From contig CM073591.1 of NCBI GenBank assembly GCA_037074705.1, positions 6,068,087 to 6,132,086 on the forward strand: a DNA stretch of 64,000 bases, read 5' to 3'. Positions within the stretch are counted from its first letter, which is position 1. Every line of letters starts with the position of its first letter. Below the pieces are notes generated by a model that was given only the letters and a program-made list of their open reading frames with translations, did no database searches and was not told the origin of the DNA. The DNA comes from Zhengitettix transpicula (lineage: Eukaryota; Arthropoda; Insecta; Orthoptera; Tetrigidae). A program made the position numbers and the translations under genes. Below are positions 1-14,200 of this stretch, one piece after another.

Positions 1-3000
1 TGTGATACAACTTAAGTGTAATTAACTTCCTGTTTTGCTTGAGCACTTTTTCTGTGTAACAGATTTACTTTTTGTAATGACCATATGAATTGTATAATAA
101 TAAAACTAGTTGTGTGGGTATTTGGGAGTTTGTTCTTTACTTCAGTCATTGTGAATGTACAGTTTTCTTAATTATCGCTGCATGCACACTTGCCCATCTG
201 GTTCAGTGTTGCGCTAACCTAGTCACTTCACATTGTGGATTTCCCAACATTCAATATCCTTGTACTGCAATTTAAGTTCCACAAACATGCTTTACTTTGC
301 TCGTCATTGTAGGTGAAAAGAGTAGTGTAATGTCTCTAGTTTTTTTTTACATGCACCATAGTCCTGGATGTGAAATTTAATGCAATTTAGAGGCACTACG
401 GGTTTCAAGGTAAAGCATGTAAACCCAGCGTGAGGAGCAAGAGGTCTACATTTCTATGGTTAGCCACACTCCTGTCTTCAGGACCGTAAGGAGCAAAGCC
501 TGAAAAGTCCAAGGACCTACTTCGTATTTATCAATTCAATTATTCCTATATGGAGGAAGTACAGCAACTCAAAATATGTCTGTCAGAAACAAATGTTGGG
601 TGCAGACTGTGTATATCTAAAAGCGATTATTACATATATAAATTAAATGAAGAAAAGAAGCCAAGAATTGGCAGAGAAGAGCATTTTCAATCAATTTTGA
701 GCACTGATGAACCAGTCCCATTTTAAGGTTTTCAAGAATGTTTAAATACAAATTGTCGCACAAATAAACTCACATTTGGTTGTTTATATTGTTGAGAGCA
801 ATTACTTTTCAAATTCAGTATCCACCCATAACTCAGAAAGTGCTACATGAGACTTCTACCACAGAGCACTATATAGGTACACTTTGCCTCTATGGTTCAG
901 AAAGTGTAGGGACCCAAACCCTGAAGAACTGCTGCCATTTGGAAACTGACATGATTCCCTGCAATCCAATGCACCACTGTCACCTTCTCAGAGGCTTTGT
1001 AAAATGCGCCCCTCTCTCTTTGCTGTGAGCTAAGCTCACAGTGCCTCCCGCCACTGAGCCGTGAGAGATTGGACTTGCTGGCAGAGCTATCCTAGATAGT
1101 CGGCATTTCTCTGAACAATGAACAGTTAAGTTCTCAGAGACCTTTACCAGCCTTTGGCGGTACCTCGACACAGTTAGGTGTGCAAAGATTGAGAGACAGC
1201 AGGTTGGTGCTCAGATCCTCAATATTAACAATGAGGGTAGTCGGTCCAATGGCTGAATACTGCTTCACTAATGTGGGAAGACAATCCAACTGGGTTTCCC
1301 ACATACATCAATCGACCCTGTAAATGCACTAACTAGACATGACAAAACTAGTCACCTCGGATCCAATTCTACACAAAGACTCATAACTAATAGATTCAAA
1401 AGCCAAACTTACTTTAATGAGTCCTCAACAGCAGCGCCACAACCACGGTACATAACACAGCGACTGTTTGATTATCTTTTATTTATTGTAACATTCAGAA
1501 ATAAAATTCAATCAATTCTGTATCAAAAACTTGTTATAATAGATTCATGGGTCTCACTATGCAAAGGAATAAATCAGAATTATTTGTTTGAACAATAAAC
1601 AACTTGAGGGAGTGATGAGCTCCACGGCCAGCTCAGTTCAGGATGGCAAGATAATGAAACACTCCAAACAATTCACTCTTTGCTGTACCCATAATCAGTT
1701 TTAGTGTTCAACATCTAGAGCCACACATTTCAAGGTCTAACAACGGTCAGGGTTTCACCTCTGTGAATGCCCTGCTCCGTGCACAAACCTATCTCAGTTT
1801 CTTAACTTCCTTAACCTGTGTCCTGTTCACCATGTGGTGTACGCCGGTGTTTGAGAAAAGTGCGGGTGTGACTTTTGGCTTGACTGTAACAGATGCAGAG
1901 GACCTAGGAATTTGGATGAAAAAAGAAATGGGTTTGAAAATTTATATATTTATTAAAAGAATCAATTACATCCGTAAATATTGCTGCACAACAGAAGGAA
2001 CAAAGCTCTTGCTGAATGTTTTTATTTGGCTCGTGTCATCTATGACAAAAATTACAAAAAAAATATTAACAGAAACTTGCAACTTTCACCCAAACTGTTC
2101 TCGTAGCAGACCTTAATTATTTTGTCATAGTTGAGGCAATTTAAAGGTGCCCCCCTTTCATTTTTCTAGTTCTCTAATTCCTCAACTTATCCAAATTTAC
2201 TAATAAAAACATGTAATTGAATTATTAAGTTAGGCTCCCAAGGACAGCAATTGTTAAATCTTCTTGAAACAATCCTCTTGAAGTCATCGAGCACCGATTG
2301 CAATGAGAACAGAGAAATGCCAGTTGAAGCGTCCTTCTCAATACAAATTATAAGGTTATCTACCTGACGTAATAAATAAAAAGGGATGTATTCATTTTGA
2401 TCCACATACACTCAAATGTGTGGAGAGATTTCAACCCAACACGTGACACGACTTAATTTCTACAAAAAAGTATCAAGTCAAATACACCCCTAGGGATTTT
2501 AAAAAACTGTAAATACAACCAAAATCTCTGTTGAATACATGGATTTTGGGCATTTTTGATTAGCACAGAGAAGCTCCTGATGCTGTTAAAGTAGCACGTT
2601 TTATCTCCGTGTGTGAGAACAGGTAAATTATAAATATATATGTAATGGCCAGGAGATTAATGTCAAATAAACTCTGTTTTTAGTCTAATGTACACTTTGG
2701 ATAAATAATTGCCAGGGAAATGTCTGGCAAACTGCTTCACACAGGTAATAACTATATTCCACTATTGGCAGGTAACACAGACTTGTTCACTAAAGTACTA
2801 CAAAACTTTGCAATGAGAAAATGAGGAAAGTTGCAAAATTCATTACAATCTGTTTCAAAATAAATTTCCATTTTGACAAATATCCAACCTGGTTTCTGCA
2901 CCACAAAAGCAATATACACAATAGGCCGCTCAAAGGTCAGACATTTCATAAAAAGAGCTTTCACACAATCAAAAATCTGACGTTCATCAGAAGTCATTCA

Positions 3001-4992
3001 GAGGACGGACCCCAAAATGTGCACATACAATTGCAATCACATAATTTCAAAACATCAAATTGAAAAAATTAATAAAAACGTGTATTTAACAAGTTACAAG
3101 GCCCAGGACGGAGTGCCATCACGTATGCAAATTACTGTATCAAATAACAACTAACAAAATTGTAAACTTCTAGCAAATAGCAAAAATGCTTCCAAAATAT
3201 CACTTTTACACCAAACTTGCGACTGGAAAAAGACACATTAAGAAAATACTCAACTGTCAAGTTATTCTACAAGAGAGGGAAACTATAATTATAACGTACA
3301 AAAGAGACTGCAATTTACCCTTTGACGAGAAGGTGAGTTGTGCAAACTTGACAGGAAAGCGTACCCAATATTTGTGCACATGTTGTCCGACTGCAGTCTG
3401 GACACTTCTCATGTAGGGTAAATGGCTCAACATGTAATGTAAATATATCAAAATATTGCACGTACAAATACTCCACAACAGGTAATAATTAAAATACTGA
3501 ATACATTTTATTGAGTAATGTGGCAAAGCCTACTCTAATTGCAGATTCACAGAGATCTGTGCTGTCGCACAATCTTACCACCAAGATTCACAACAGAGGA
3601 CTAGTTTTCAAAAAAACACATCTGTCAGAAGTTGCCTCTCCAAACCTCGTTTTGCAAAACTTGGCAATTCCACGCCGATTTGTTAAATGACTAGACTTTT
3701 GCTGCTGTTTAATCTGTTGAAATTAAACAATAGTACCAATTATCAGGAAAGAAATCTTGTACCTCTTTAAACAAAGCTATTGAAAAACAAGTTCCACTTT
3801 AGGTACATACTGTGAACAAGACACATTTCATTCACAAAATTATATTAAGAGACTTTCTGGACACTTCAGAATTGTGGGAGTAAAAAGCAGTGTTAAGTAA
3901 TTCACAAGGGTCAAGAACCAATAACTGGATTCGGTTACAGTTTCGACGAAGCTTCGGCGTCACGGATAAGGTTAAACAACTGTTTTGACAAAGAAACTAA
4001 ATTGTGGTCGTGGATATATAATCTTAAAAATCACAACAAAGGGGGGTAGGGGAAGTAGAAACTTGGTTTCATGAATGTGATCGTGTTTCAAGGCTATTTA
4101 AAGTAAATTCAAAGTTGGCACTTTGAACCTTGTCCAGCAAGTCTCTTCCAAATTTTATCCACAACCATAATGTCAACAGAAGAGGAATCTATAATGCAGA
4201 CAACATGAGAAATATAATGCTAAAGGCACAAGAATACTGAATAACTTTGCCATGCTGATGACAACCACCATTAAATCTAATAAAATTATGAGCAACTAAC
4301 AAAAAATGGTAACACTCAAAACAATAAATATTTGACAATAGACAACAAAATAAATAAAACAGACAATGGCTCTCACTCAACTCCACACTTTCTCACACGA
4401 GTGTGAAAAATATCACAATTTTTAACTGTAATGACATCAATTTGTGCAACATAATCTAAGCTCTGAGATAACACGTAAGTGTGAACAGATATTGTTGAAA
4501 GAATGTTAAGTACAATATTTCCATGGTAACTATATATATTTATGTATTAAAAAAACTAAGCACAACGAGCTATTCTCGTTACCCTGTCTAACAGAATACG
4601 ACGGAGCAGCAGAAAATCTGCCGACCATTTGAGCTCAAAATGTCGAGTAATTTTTATACAAAGTTCACAGCTTGCTCTTGGCAGTGCTTTACTTACATCA
4701 TCAGCTATCACTTCCTACAGTAATATAAATTAGAGATGTTGAATAATCTACAATTCTACGAATACTTAGTTACACACGAGAAGTAGTTACGTGAGAAAAT
4801 CTGCCAATTTATAAACAATTTTAATTTGCAAAGATGATTTCAAGATCCGTAAAATTGTAAATCAAAAGGCAGGAAGCAATCTTTCACAACCCCACCAAGC
4901 AAATGAATGGTAAATAATTCTGAAAATCTGAAGAGGGGAAAAGAATCCTGACATGTTCTCCGTTGAAGGGTGAACACCAGGTTGTGGTGAAA
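1..4992. other. AT-rich 3' flank of the TTLL5 gene; includes its 3' UTR of unknown length
   Basis: No coding region could be supported here on either strand. The ORFs are short, lack recognisable domains and overlap on opposite strands. The part nearest 4992 must hold the TTLL5 3' UTR, since the stop codon lies at 4993-4995 on the minus strand. Candidate poly(A) signals on the minus strand (TTTATT on the plus strand) occur at 3507-3512 and in the run near 1470-1480, and I cannot choose between them. A moderately GC-rich stretch at about 940-1180 gives ORFs on both strands but nothing I recognise. Confidence 0.5.
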
Positions 4993-5242
4993 TCAAAGGG
5001 CACGGGAGACCTTGCTCGCTGCCTGCCTCTTGCTCTCGGCTGGAGCCTGCTGGTTCTGCTGCTGCATGCACCTCAGGTGAGACAACTTACGTCCTTCACA
5101 GGTCCCTGAAGGTGGGGGAAAGGACCTCAGCAGGGACAGAGAGTGCGAGGCAGAAGGCGCTGGTCCACAGCGTCCCAGGTAAGTGTGTACACATTTGTAC
5201 AGTTGGGAATGAGAAGTTAAGACTTCTTCAAGGTCTTCCTCT
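4993..5242 (-). CDS. TTLL5: TTLL5 terminal coding exon 14 (residues 813-895, stop)
   Basis: Starts with [19 protein letters not shown], matching 'ASEAELEEVLTFY' of TTLL5, and ends in a Gln/Ala/Ser-rich tail ([15 protein letters not shown]) with TGA at 4993-4995. A GTAAGT donor-like site inside the exon could permit an alternative, longer isoform; if unused, the protein ends well before the C-terminal region that vertebrate TTLL5 carries. Confidence 0.8.
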
Positions 5243-8200
5243 CTGCAATTGGTAGAAAATTAAACCTAAATAAAACCATAACATTCTAAACAACTAATAC
5301 AAGTCAAGATTAAAACTGCATTACCAAAATTATATAAAAATTTTCTGAAACAAAAATGAAGTGTAATGACAAGTGTAACAGAAGATGGGGAAAAAGAATT
5401 AAAGTCACTGTATTGAAATATTGGAGAATAAGGTAAGCCAATAAGAATGACTAAAACTGAGCAAAATTATCAAACTTAAGGTATTTCACAAAACTCTAAT
5501 AATGTAATAAAAACATTAACTGAAATCAGAGTTACTCACTGTGCAACAGCAAGGAACCTTTGACACAAGTTGTTTGGCACGGAATGAGGTCGGTCACAAG
5601 GTTCGGTGTACAGCTCAGTCTCTCGACTGTAGAGGTATATGAAATCGCTCAGCTGCTTGGCCACAACTGCGATCCGGTCCTTGCTGGACAACTTGCGGCT
5701 TGGAAGCTGAAAATGATTTCAGCATTGTGTAAAAATGTGAATTGCTCAAATAATATTAAATGAAGAAAAACAATTATTTTGTGACAATGAAACTGTGAGA
5801 TCATTAGTACTGATCTGCTTCTTTATTACCATGAAATATAATGAACAGTCTAATATGTACATACCTGCACAAAGTATGGGGTGCGCAAATTTGTTGACGC
5901 TTTCTGCAAGAAGCGCATTATCAGATCGCTGTTCACATCGTCTTCTTCTTTGTTAGTCAGACGCCGCAAGACACACTGGAGATATTGGCAGAAGATTTTA
6001 CGAGCCTGGTTTTGGCTGTAACACAAGTTGTAGATTGAAATTTTTAATAGCATCCCAAACAAATTGTTCCACCATCGTGTAGATATCTGATACAATTGAA
6101 CTTACCTCAGTTTGTTGCCTTTCTTCAGGCTGGCCAACATCTCTCGTCTCAATGCCTTGCCACTTACAGGGACTGAAACAATATCCTCTGGAACAAAAAA
6201 ATATGTCACCATTATTAATTAATAACTAAATGTCCCCCAAGTAAAAATTTTAACTGTGTTGAATGAGTACAGCTAATTCTGTTGCATGAATTAACATGGT
6301 CTCAGCTGCCCGTGTTATTTTTAATCACGAAACTCTAAGGAGTAATCAAAACTAAATGTGCTTTGTTGTGTATATCCTGTTAAGAGTTACAAATTCATCA
6401 ATGAGATCTTTTAAAAAATACGACCAGATTGTACAGAATAATGCAAATGCACGTGTATTTTCATCTTGTGTACAATACATTTCCATGTGACAATTTCTGG
6501 CCATGATTAATGGACTTCACTATGTAGAAAAGTGTCTTCCCTCCACAGGATACATCAAGGAACACTGAATTTCATTGCTGAATGTCCCAGCTCGGTAACA
6601 GCAACAACTTATTAATTACAAGAATACAAAATGAAAACCTTAAGTGTTAAAATGTAAGCTTAATAACCGAAATTAGGTTAGCCTGGAAGCAAATGAAACA
6701 GCAATATTAGTGTACTCCAACAGTAATTGAACCCATACCTTGTCGATTCTCTTCCAGGATAGTGCGGTGCCCTTGTACCAGAGCTCTCTCGTAACGTGCC
6801 AATCTGTCTGGCAGAAACAAGTTGATAGATTTGGCAGCTTCATTGTGTACAGACTGTTGCAGATTGGGAAACAACTGCTGTTGAAGCAGTAGGTTGTAGT
6901 TGCGGGCGACAACCACAAGGGAGCATGGGTGACCGACGCTCACAGAATGACCTGAGCAGGTGATACCAGTCACTGGATCTGAAAATAACATTGTCATAAT
7001 ACTTTGCAAATTTTCATTACAATTGTTATGATACTGTTATTTGGCACTTTCAACGACTAACTGGTAGAATATAGAAAACTAGAGGCAAATTTAAGGTGTA
7101 TATGACCATGTTTTAATTTTCCCAAACCATTTACTAATAAGATATTAAGAAGAACCTTCATAACTGGAAACGAATTTGTTACAACCAGCATTGATATACT
7201 TGTGCACTGCAGGTAGTAAATATATTTAAACACCACAATCCTTTCCAATGAACAAAAATAAGATGGAATTTCTCAAGAAACTTTAAAAGGCTTTTCTTAC
7301 CAAGGAAACTGCTGTAACGCCGCCAGCTTTCGGCAGATGGGAATATTCGGACAAAGCCGCCACGACGATCAAATTCTGCACGGGCTGATCTCACCACTCT
7401 CGATTCTTCTGGAGTGAGCGACAATGTACTGGATGTGAGACGGGTTGGTACTGTCACTTTCTTGGCAGCAGATGTCGTTAAGGTATCAGCAGACTGCACT
7501 CTACACTGCTCAGAGGAGGATGAGGATTCACTTGTACGCAATTCAAGCAACTTATTTAATGAAACTAGTTCTACCCTCACATCCAAACAAACTCCCATAT
7601 TTTCTGTATCTATAGAAATGTTATAATAAAACTGATGGAAGGGAAGGGGGGGGGGACTATAATCTTGTCAACTGTTCTACTCACATGGGATTTATCTCTT
7701 TACATGCAGACATGTACATTATTTTTAGCCTCTCCAATTATGAGATGTAGTTTTATATTTCGTGAGATCTAAATAAGTCCCCCTCACCCCCAAAATATGA
7801 ACTCTTTAATTTCAGGACACACAATCTGACTTTCCTGCTCCAAACACCCTCAACTAATACTATTTTTGCATGCTACATTCTTTTAGAATGTGCAATTGTA
7901 ACCTCCATATGAATATTTATATTCATCGTGCAACAACTCTCAAAAACAAACTTTACTATTTTTCATTATGCATAAAATATTTTATGAGAAGTGACGAACA
8001 CGCAAGTCTTTGATGTATAACTAAAAAAATTTGACTTCAAAAGCGACCAAGTGAGGGGGTTAATCGATGAAATTCCAAATCATCTTTGTTATAAAGACAA
8101 GAAGAGTAAGGTGATTTGGAAATAAATTGAATTAGTGAAGATTTCTGTGAACACTAATAGCTGATAAATCAATGACTTACTTCCATCACTTCTGCACTCT

Positions 8201-11200
8201 GCCTTACAAAATTTCATTTCTACCAGTCATTTCCATCTGACAAAAAACTGCTTTTGCTAACAACAATCACAAAATAAACACCTTGAAAAGTCAGTTTCTC
8301 CCATGTTGAACAATTTTTTCTTTCTACAATATGTTTGAAGGAAATATTTATTTGGTAAGAAAGTTAATGTACATCGTCACTTACAGAAACTATTGACACA
8401 CAACCCGTTTGAACAGTCATTATGGCTAACATGTTTTCCAATTTCAGCCAATTAAATTATATGAAGAAGTACATTACAGATAATAAACCAGAAAAATTAT
8501 ATACATTCACATATTTGATGTCCATTCACCACACAAAATGAAAACTATAAGACCTTTCCCTTGAATAAATTTATCTACTCCTTGCACAATTTCCATTCCA
8601 TACAAATGCTTAGATACGCAACTTCTTTACAGAACTATCCTCATCAATGCTCACCTTCTTGGACACATCAAGTCCTCCGGTACGGCGATTTTCATTAACT
8701 TTGCGCAGCATCGGGTCAATTGCAGGTACGCCCACCAACGTCAGCAGATCCACCAGCATAGCAGACTTCACTCTGATGTCCAACGGTGAGTCACACCCCA
8801 ACGATGGAGACAGGTTGACTTCCAGAAGCCACGGCTTGAGATTAGAGTCCACCAGAATATCAAAACCATAAAGTTCTGAAAACAAATACAGCTCATTTCA
8901 GTCTCGTACACATTTAAAACTTTTGTCCAATTATTATAATTCAACATGTAATGGAACACAACACAGACTGTTTCAACGTAACTGCCATCCCTATTGAGAC
9001 TTGTAATAATGAGACACCATACTTTGTAACCCTAAAGCAATGAGGATTGTCACTTTTGACGATAACCAAGTGGCAAAGCTTCAAAACTAATCTAGCAAGG
9101 ACAGATACAATAAATACTAAGAGATTTGAGAAATTGTTTCCCCAACAGTTGGAAGCAATGTGGTGGCTTAGTTTCACCACCTAATGAGACAACCATATGA
9201 TTTTTATCTATTCTTGCTAGCCACAGATTACTATTTGGTTATCAACAAAGGTGATCTCTTTTGTCAATGTGGGCAATGTGGATTCAAAATATGTTGCTTA
9301 CACAATAACAAATGGCAATTGTGTCAAAAATAGTTCCAGGCCTGTATTTCAGTATACAATAAAAAGTTTTTATCTTTTCATATTGGGGGCTTTTCTATCA
9401 CAATTGTTCAATGGAACTAACTTTCATAGATGTGCCTCGTATTTCAACTGCAGGATTTACTGTGGCCTCCTCAGCGACACACTATAAGTAAATAGACATC
9501 ACAAATATAGCAATTATTTTCTGTATTAATACACAACCATAAAGAAAGACAGGTGCATCACACACAAAAGAATGAAAATGTCTCAAAAAGAATGTTTCAA
9601 AAATTACCAGCAAGTGGACTTACCAAAGCAATTATGAGTGTGAGGTACAAACATTTTGCAAGCCGCTACAATAGGAGGAGCAGCAGCAAGAATGGCTTTC
9701 ACGACCACCTCCTCTATGCGCTGCATGAGGAGGGAAGTATCTATGCCTTCCGACTTTAGGTGTCGCAGCAACGCACTCAGTGTCCACTTGTGCCCAACGT
9801 CCTCTGCCTCTGGGTCTTCACTCCTGTAATAAAGGGAATGTGAAAGAAACTTTCAAGCAGGTACATTTCTCTAAAGATCATTCTTTCCCCTAACTTGATA
9901 TAGTCCGAGTGGTATTTGTTGATGCTGTAGTTGCACAAGTGCATGCAAGGGTTCCACAGATGTTTGCCGCTAGTGTCGTATTTCACAGTTGCGAAGCGAA
10001 CCAAACCCTCCTCGTACATGTACACCAAGAGTGGATTGTATGAAGTGACTGCGACATACAGTCTGAGGTCACACTTGTGTCCATCCACAAGCAGAGGATT
10101 GTCTATGTATTTCGCCACTACGACACTTTCTTCTAGGGGAACCTGCTCTGGCTGCAAGAAAAAAAAATACTGATAAATTTTGCACAATACAAATTTTTAT
10201 GAATGTTTCTAGGGTTCTTATATAGTCACTCTTAATTTGTACCAAATTGCCAACAGTGCAAATCAGATGAGTAGACATCTCCATAAATATTCTATCATTT
10301 CTATAACTTGTGAACTACAAGTTTGTGCTTCACGAAAGCCATGATGTCTCTAATTCAAAACCTTGAACTGTGCACGCAAATGTAAAACCAGAAAAACATC
10401 ACCAATTTATTCCTTTATATGCTGTTGGCTCATTGTGCCATTATCACCTCCAAAATTCTGGTTTGTTTATAAATTATATTAAAATTTTTGCAACTAAAAT
10501 TATGGCAATAGTCACCCATAATTACAAAAGTGTGAATTACTAGGTTGAAAACTATTATTCAGAAGTAATAATATATTGTAGGAACTGTTTACTAGTTTCA
10601 TATTTGCATGAGTTGTTAATCTCAGTCTATATAATTATATTTTAATATACTTTAAATATTACAATAAGGCAAGCATGCTCACATTGTTGATGATGTAGAT
10701 ACCCCTGCCCCTGGAAGAGGCTACGGGCTTCACTATCCATGGTCCACGATTTCGGTGGTGCATCGTGCACAGTTCCCGGTAGTCTTGGGGCATCACAAAC
10801 GTTTGTGGGATGAAGTCAAAATGTTTGGCACCCTTCGCCAGCTGCAACTTTTCAATGTTTTTGTACAAGCGATCTTTCCGGGTCAGCTCGAACGATCTGC
10901 GAGAATATCACGACGGGTTAGTGATAAATTTTCCTTCATGAAAAAACAAAAACAATGATCAAAAAGTTGTTGCTCAGTGTACACACTTCTTTAAGAAAAT
11001 CAAGTCATTGGTTTCAGATATGAGCAATAACTGAAACCTGACCTACAATTTTTTAATATTCATGTGAAAGTTTATTACATTTAAGGGCAACTTTAAGAAG
11101 TCATATGATTGTAAACTGATTGTCCTGGATTGGATAAAGGGCAGATTCATATTCGCTGAACAACTAGAAAGTCTGTGGTTACTGAGTGAATCAATTTTTA

Positions 11201-14200
11201 GATTTCCTACAAAATATAATACTATTTAATTAACTAATCTAATTTTGAATTCACCTTTTGTTATTTATTTTCAATTTCATCCTCCTCTTACTCCTATGTC
11301 TTCCTATCTTTGTTAGTATTTTTTACTTTTGTCATCTTGATAAGTTTTTTTTTACTTTTGTCATCTTGATAAGATTTTTTTACTTTTTCATATTGATAAT
11401 ATTTTTTTTTGGTTTCTCTTGTTATTTGTCTGTAAATATAATGGAAGGCCTAATTCTATTTAGCTTCATTCATCTGGAAATAGCTATGTAAGGAAACTGT
11501 AGAATACTCATTAACCACGAAGTTGATCAACAACTGAAATTGTCAACCTATATTGGCCAGATTTTCAAACTTATGTAAAAATGCTTGTTACAAATAATCA
11601 CATTTCAAGTAATTTTTTTGCAACACTGTTTGTCATTTGGTGTGTACAACTTTTATCAATCTCCCCCCCCCCCCCAACGTATAAATGATAGATGTTGGAA
11701 TAGTTCTGGAACGCCGTCTAAGAACAAAGTCGCTCACTCACCTGGGGAAATGATTGACTCTCTGATACGGCATCATGTCTTTCAGAAGGTTGGGTTTCGG
11801 GTGCACTCCTGTCCAGAGAATGTTGTAGTCCATGATATTGACAGGAACCTGTGAAGCACAAGAAAAGAAAGGATAACTCAGACTGTGTGAAATCAAATTA
11901 AAAATAGTTACACAACATTTCTAATCATATCTCACTTTAAGGATTCTCTAATACACCGGAAAATTGTTATGTAATGTAGACCACCCTTGGCACATAGTAA
12001 GGTTCAACTATACTTAACAATAAATGAAATTTAAATTTGTGTAAAATTTTCGGTCACGAGGTATCTGAAAATGCAGGGGCGAGATCGAAGGAACCTTGCC
12101 AAAGTTTCTATACTGACAAAAGAAATGAGGTTTGCTGAAACACTTGTGTTTTAATTATTTTACCACCTTATTTTATCTGCGTATCTGGCTAGTTCTATTT
12201 TTCTGTTAGTTAACATAATATTATCAGCAGAGTTGAAACTTGTTAATATGAGATGTTCAAGTGTTATCATTGGTTGGACTGTGACACCACACAGGTATGA
12301 CCAAGAGTAATTTAATGGCCAATAAATAATTGATTTTTGTTGATGCTATTCCCATTTTATTTAATACAATAAAATGTCCAATCCCAAACAAATTAATAAA
12401 TTAAGTATTGGTCAGACCAAACGTGCATTAGGAACAAGACTAGAAGAGCATAAGAACAATACAAGACGGCCAACCACAATGTAGTAATGAACCGTAGATT
12501 GGAGAAAAATCACGATTTTAATTGGGATAATGCTGAGGTGTTGGATGTTGGAAATGACTCACATAAGGAGAACCAGAGACACACTCAAGTACACAATTAA
12601 GTTAAGGAATGTTTACAACTCCTTATTTTATAAAATTGTTTATTCTGTTCTATTAATGTAAACTGTGCCTGTAAGTAGTTACCATTCCTTTACTCATAAG
12701 TTATTTATAAACATTACAGAGGGTTGACAATCTCGGGGCAAACCCTCAAGGTCACAGGTCTGCTATTTCTAAATCTCCAGATGCAGGGCCAAACCCTCAA
12801 AGCTACTACAGCCCTGCCATTCAGTCTTGCTACAATCTTGTTAGCGTTAAGTGAATCATCTGTCTCGGACCCTCTTTCAAAACTGTGTGGATTTAATAAC
12901 TTGTTAATCATTTAGTTGTGCTAGGTTATTATATTAATTTGGTAAGTTTTTTTTGTGTGCTTTGGTTTGCCTTTGTTTACCTTTAACACAATTATACTAT
13001 AAATACCTCCACTGTAGGAAAATACCTAAAGAATATACAAAAAGGTATCGAAACTTATTCGTAATATAAATAAAAAGAGTCCGTATACAGTCATAAATTG
13101 TTTTATTAATTCAAAACAGATGTTAAATTAAAACTTGGGTTACTTACATTCTTTAACCATTAAAATACGTAGCAAATTTGAGGAAAACCACCCTCCAACA
13201 ACTTCCATGGACGAAATGAGAAGAAACACCACCGCCAACACTGACACTTCACAGAGCTTACTTTCTTGGAACTGAATATTTTAAAAATGAATGAAATTTA
13301 CGCATTTTGAAATTTAATATCAAGAAAGATACCAGAGAACTGTGATGATATAAATACCACACAATGTTCCTGGAAGGTGTGAAGAAAACTGACACAAGTG
13401 CCCAGAGGGAGACAACCGCAGAAGTTGGTCGATAAAACTCCTCAAAAGCTTTCGAGTGTTCAGTAGTTGTTTATTTTAATTTTAGTTTCCATAGCACTTG
13501 ACGTAAGGAACAAAGCTTCCAGAAACATTGCGTGGAATATTATTAAACACAAGAATAAAACATTCAAAATTGCAAAGAATACATTATTTTAAATCGTAAC
13601 AAGGCAGAAACACAACTGGACTTGTTTTTTTTTATCGTTGTCAACTGACGATTGCAGTTGTGTCGCTCCAGGCTCTTCTCAGCATCTGACGAAAGGGACA
13701 AGGATCCCAGAAACGTTGTGTGGTACTTATATTACCCTTTTTTTTGGTCTGTATTTGTCTATCTTTCTTATTCAACACTGTTTTTTTATTTATTACAAGA
13801 CAGATTCATGCACAATTGTATTTTTAATAATCATTATTTTGTAAGACTATTTCTTTACACAACAGTTCCAAAACTGTGAGAATTTAGAAACTTGTTAATC
13901 CTTCCCTTTGCTTGTTTTCTGTGTTAATTTGGTAAGTTGTCATTTCTTTATTTGTGTGTAGTTTAGCTTGCCTCCGTACAATGTAATCAATTGTAAATTC
14001 GCCCTCTGTTGGAAAATACCTGAAGAAAGGTGTAGAAACGTCCTCACAAATAAAAATTAAAATGCGTCTGTACGAGGTCATCAATAGTTTTATTTATAAG
14101 ATTAAATGGCATTACGAGTCCTCGGTGACAAGTCCGGCCGCGTGCAGCGAGGAAGGTTGCCGCTTCTTTATGGCGCCGTAAATGTTAATGCAGCCTCGGA

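Noticed and set aside
7414..7626. Plus-strand ORF over TTLL5 exon 9
   Set aside because: It is the antisense shadow of a well-supported coding exon.
8610..8885. Using the GTAAAG donor 13 bp before the chosen donor of TTLL5 exon 8
   Set aside because: It breaks the phase with exon 9, whereas the GTATCTAAG donor keeps it.
13884..14084. Possible gene between the intronic repeats (66-codon minus ORF)
   Set aside because: It is the reverse strand of the hammerhead-bearing region and lacks a domain or splice context.
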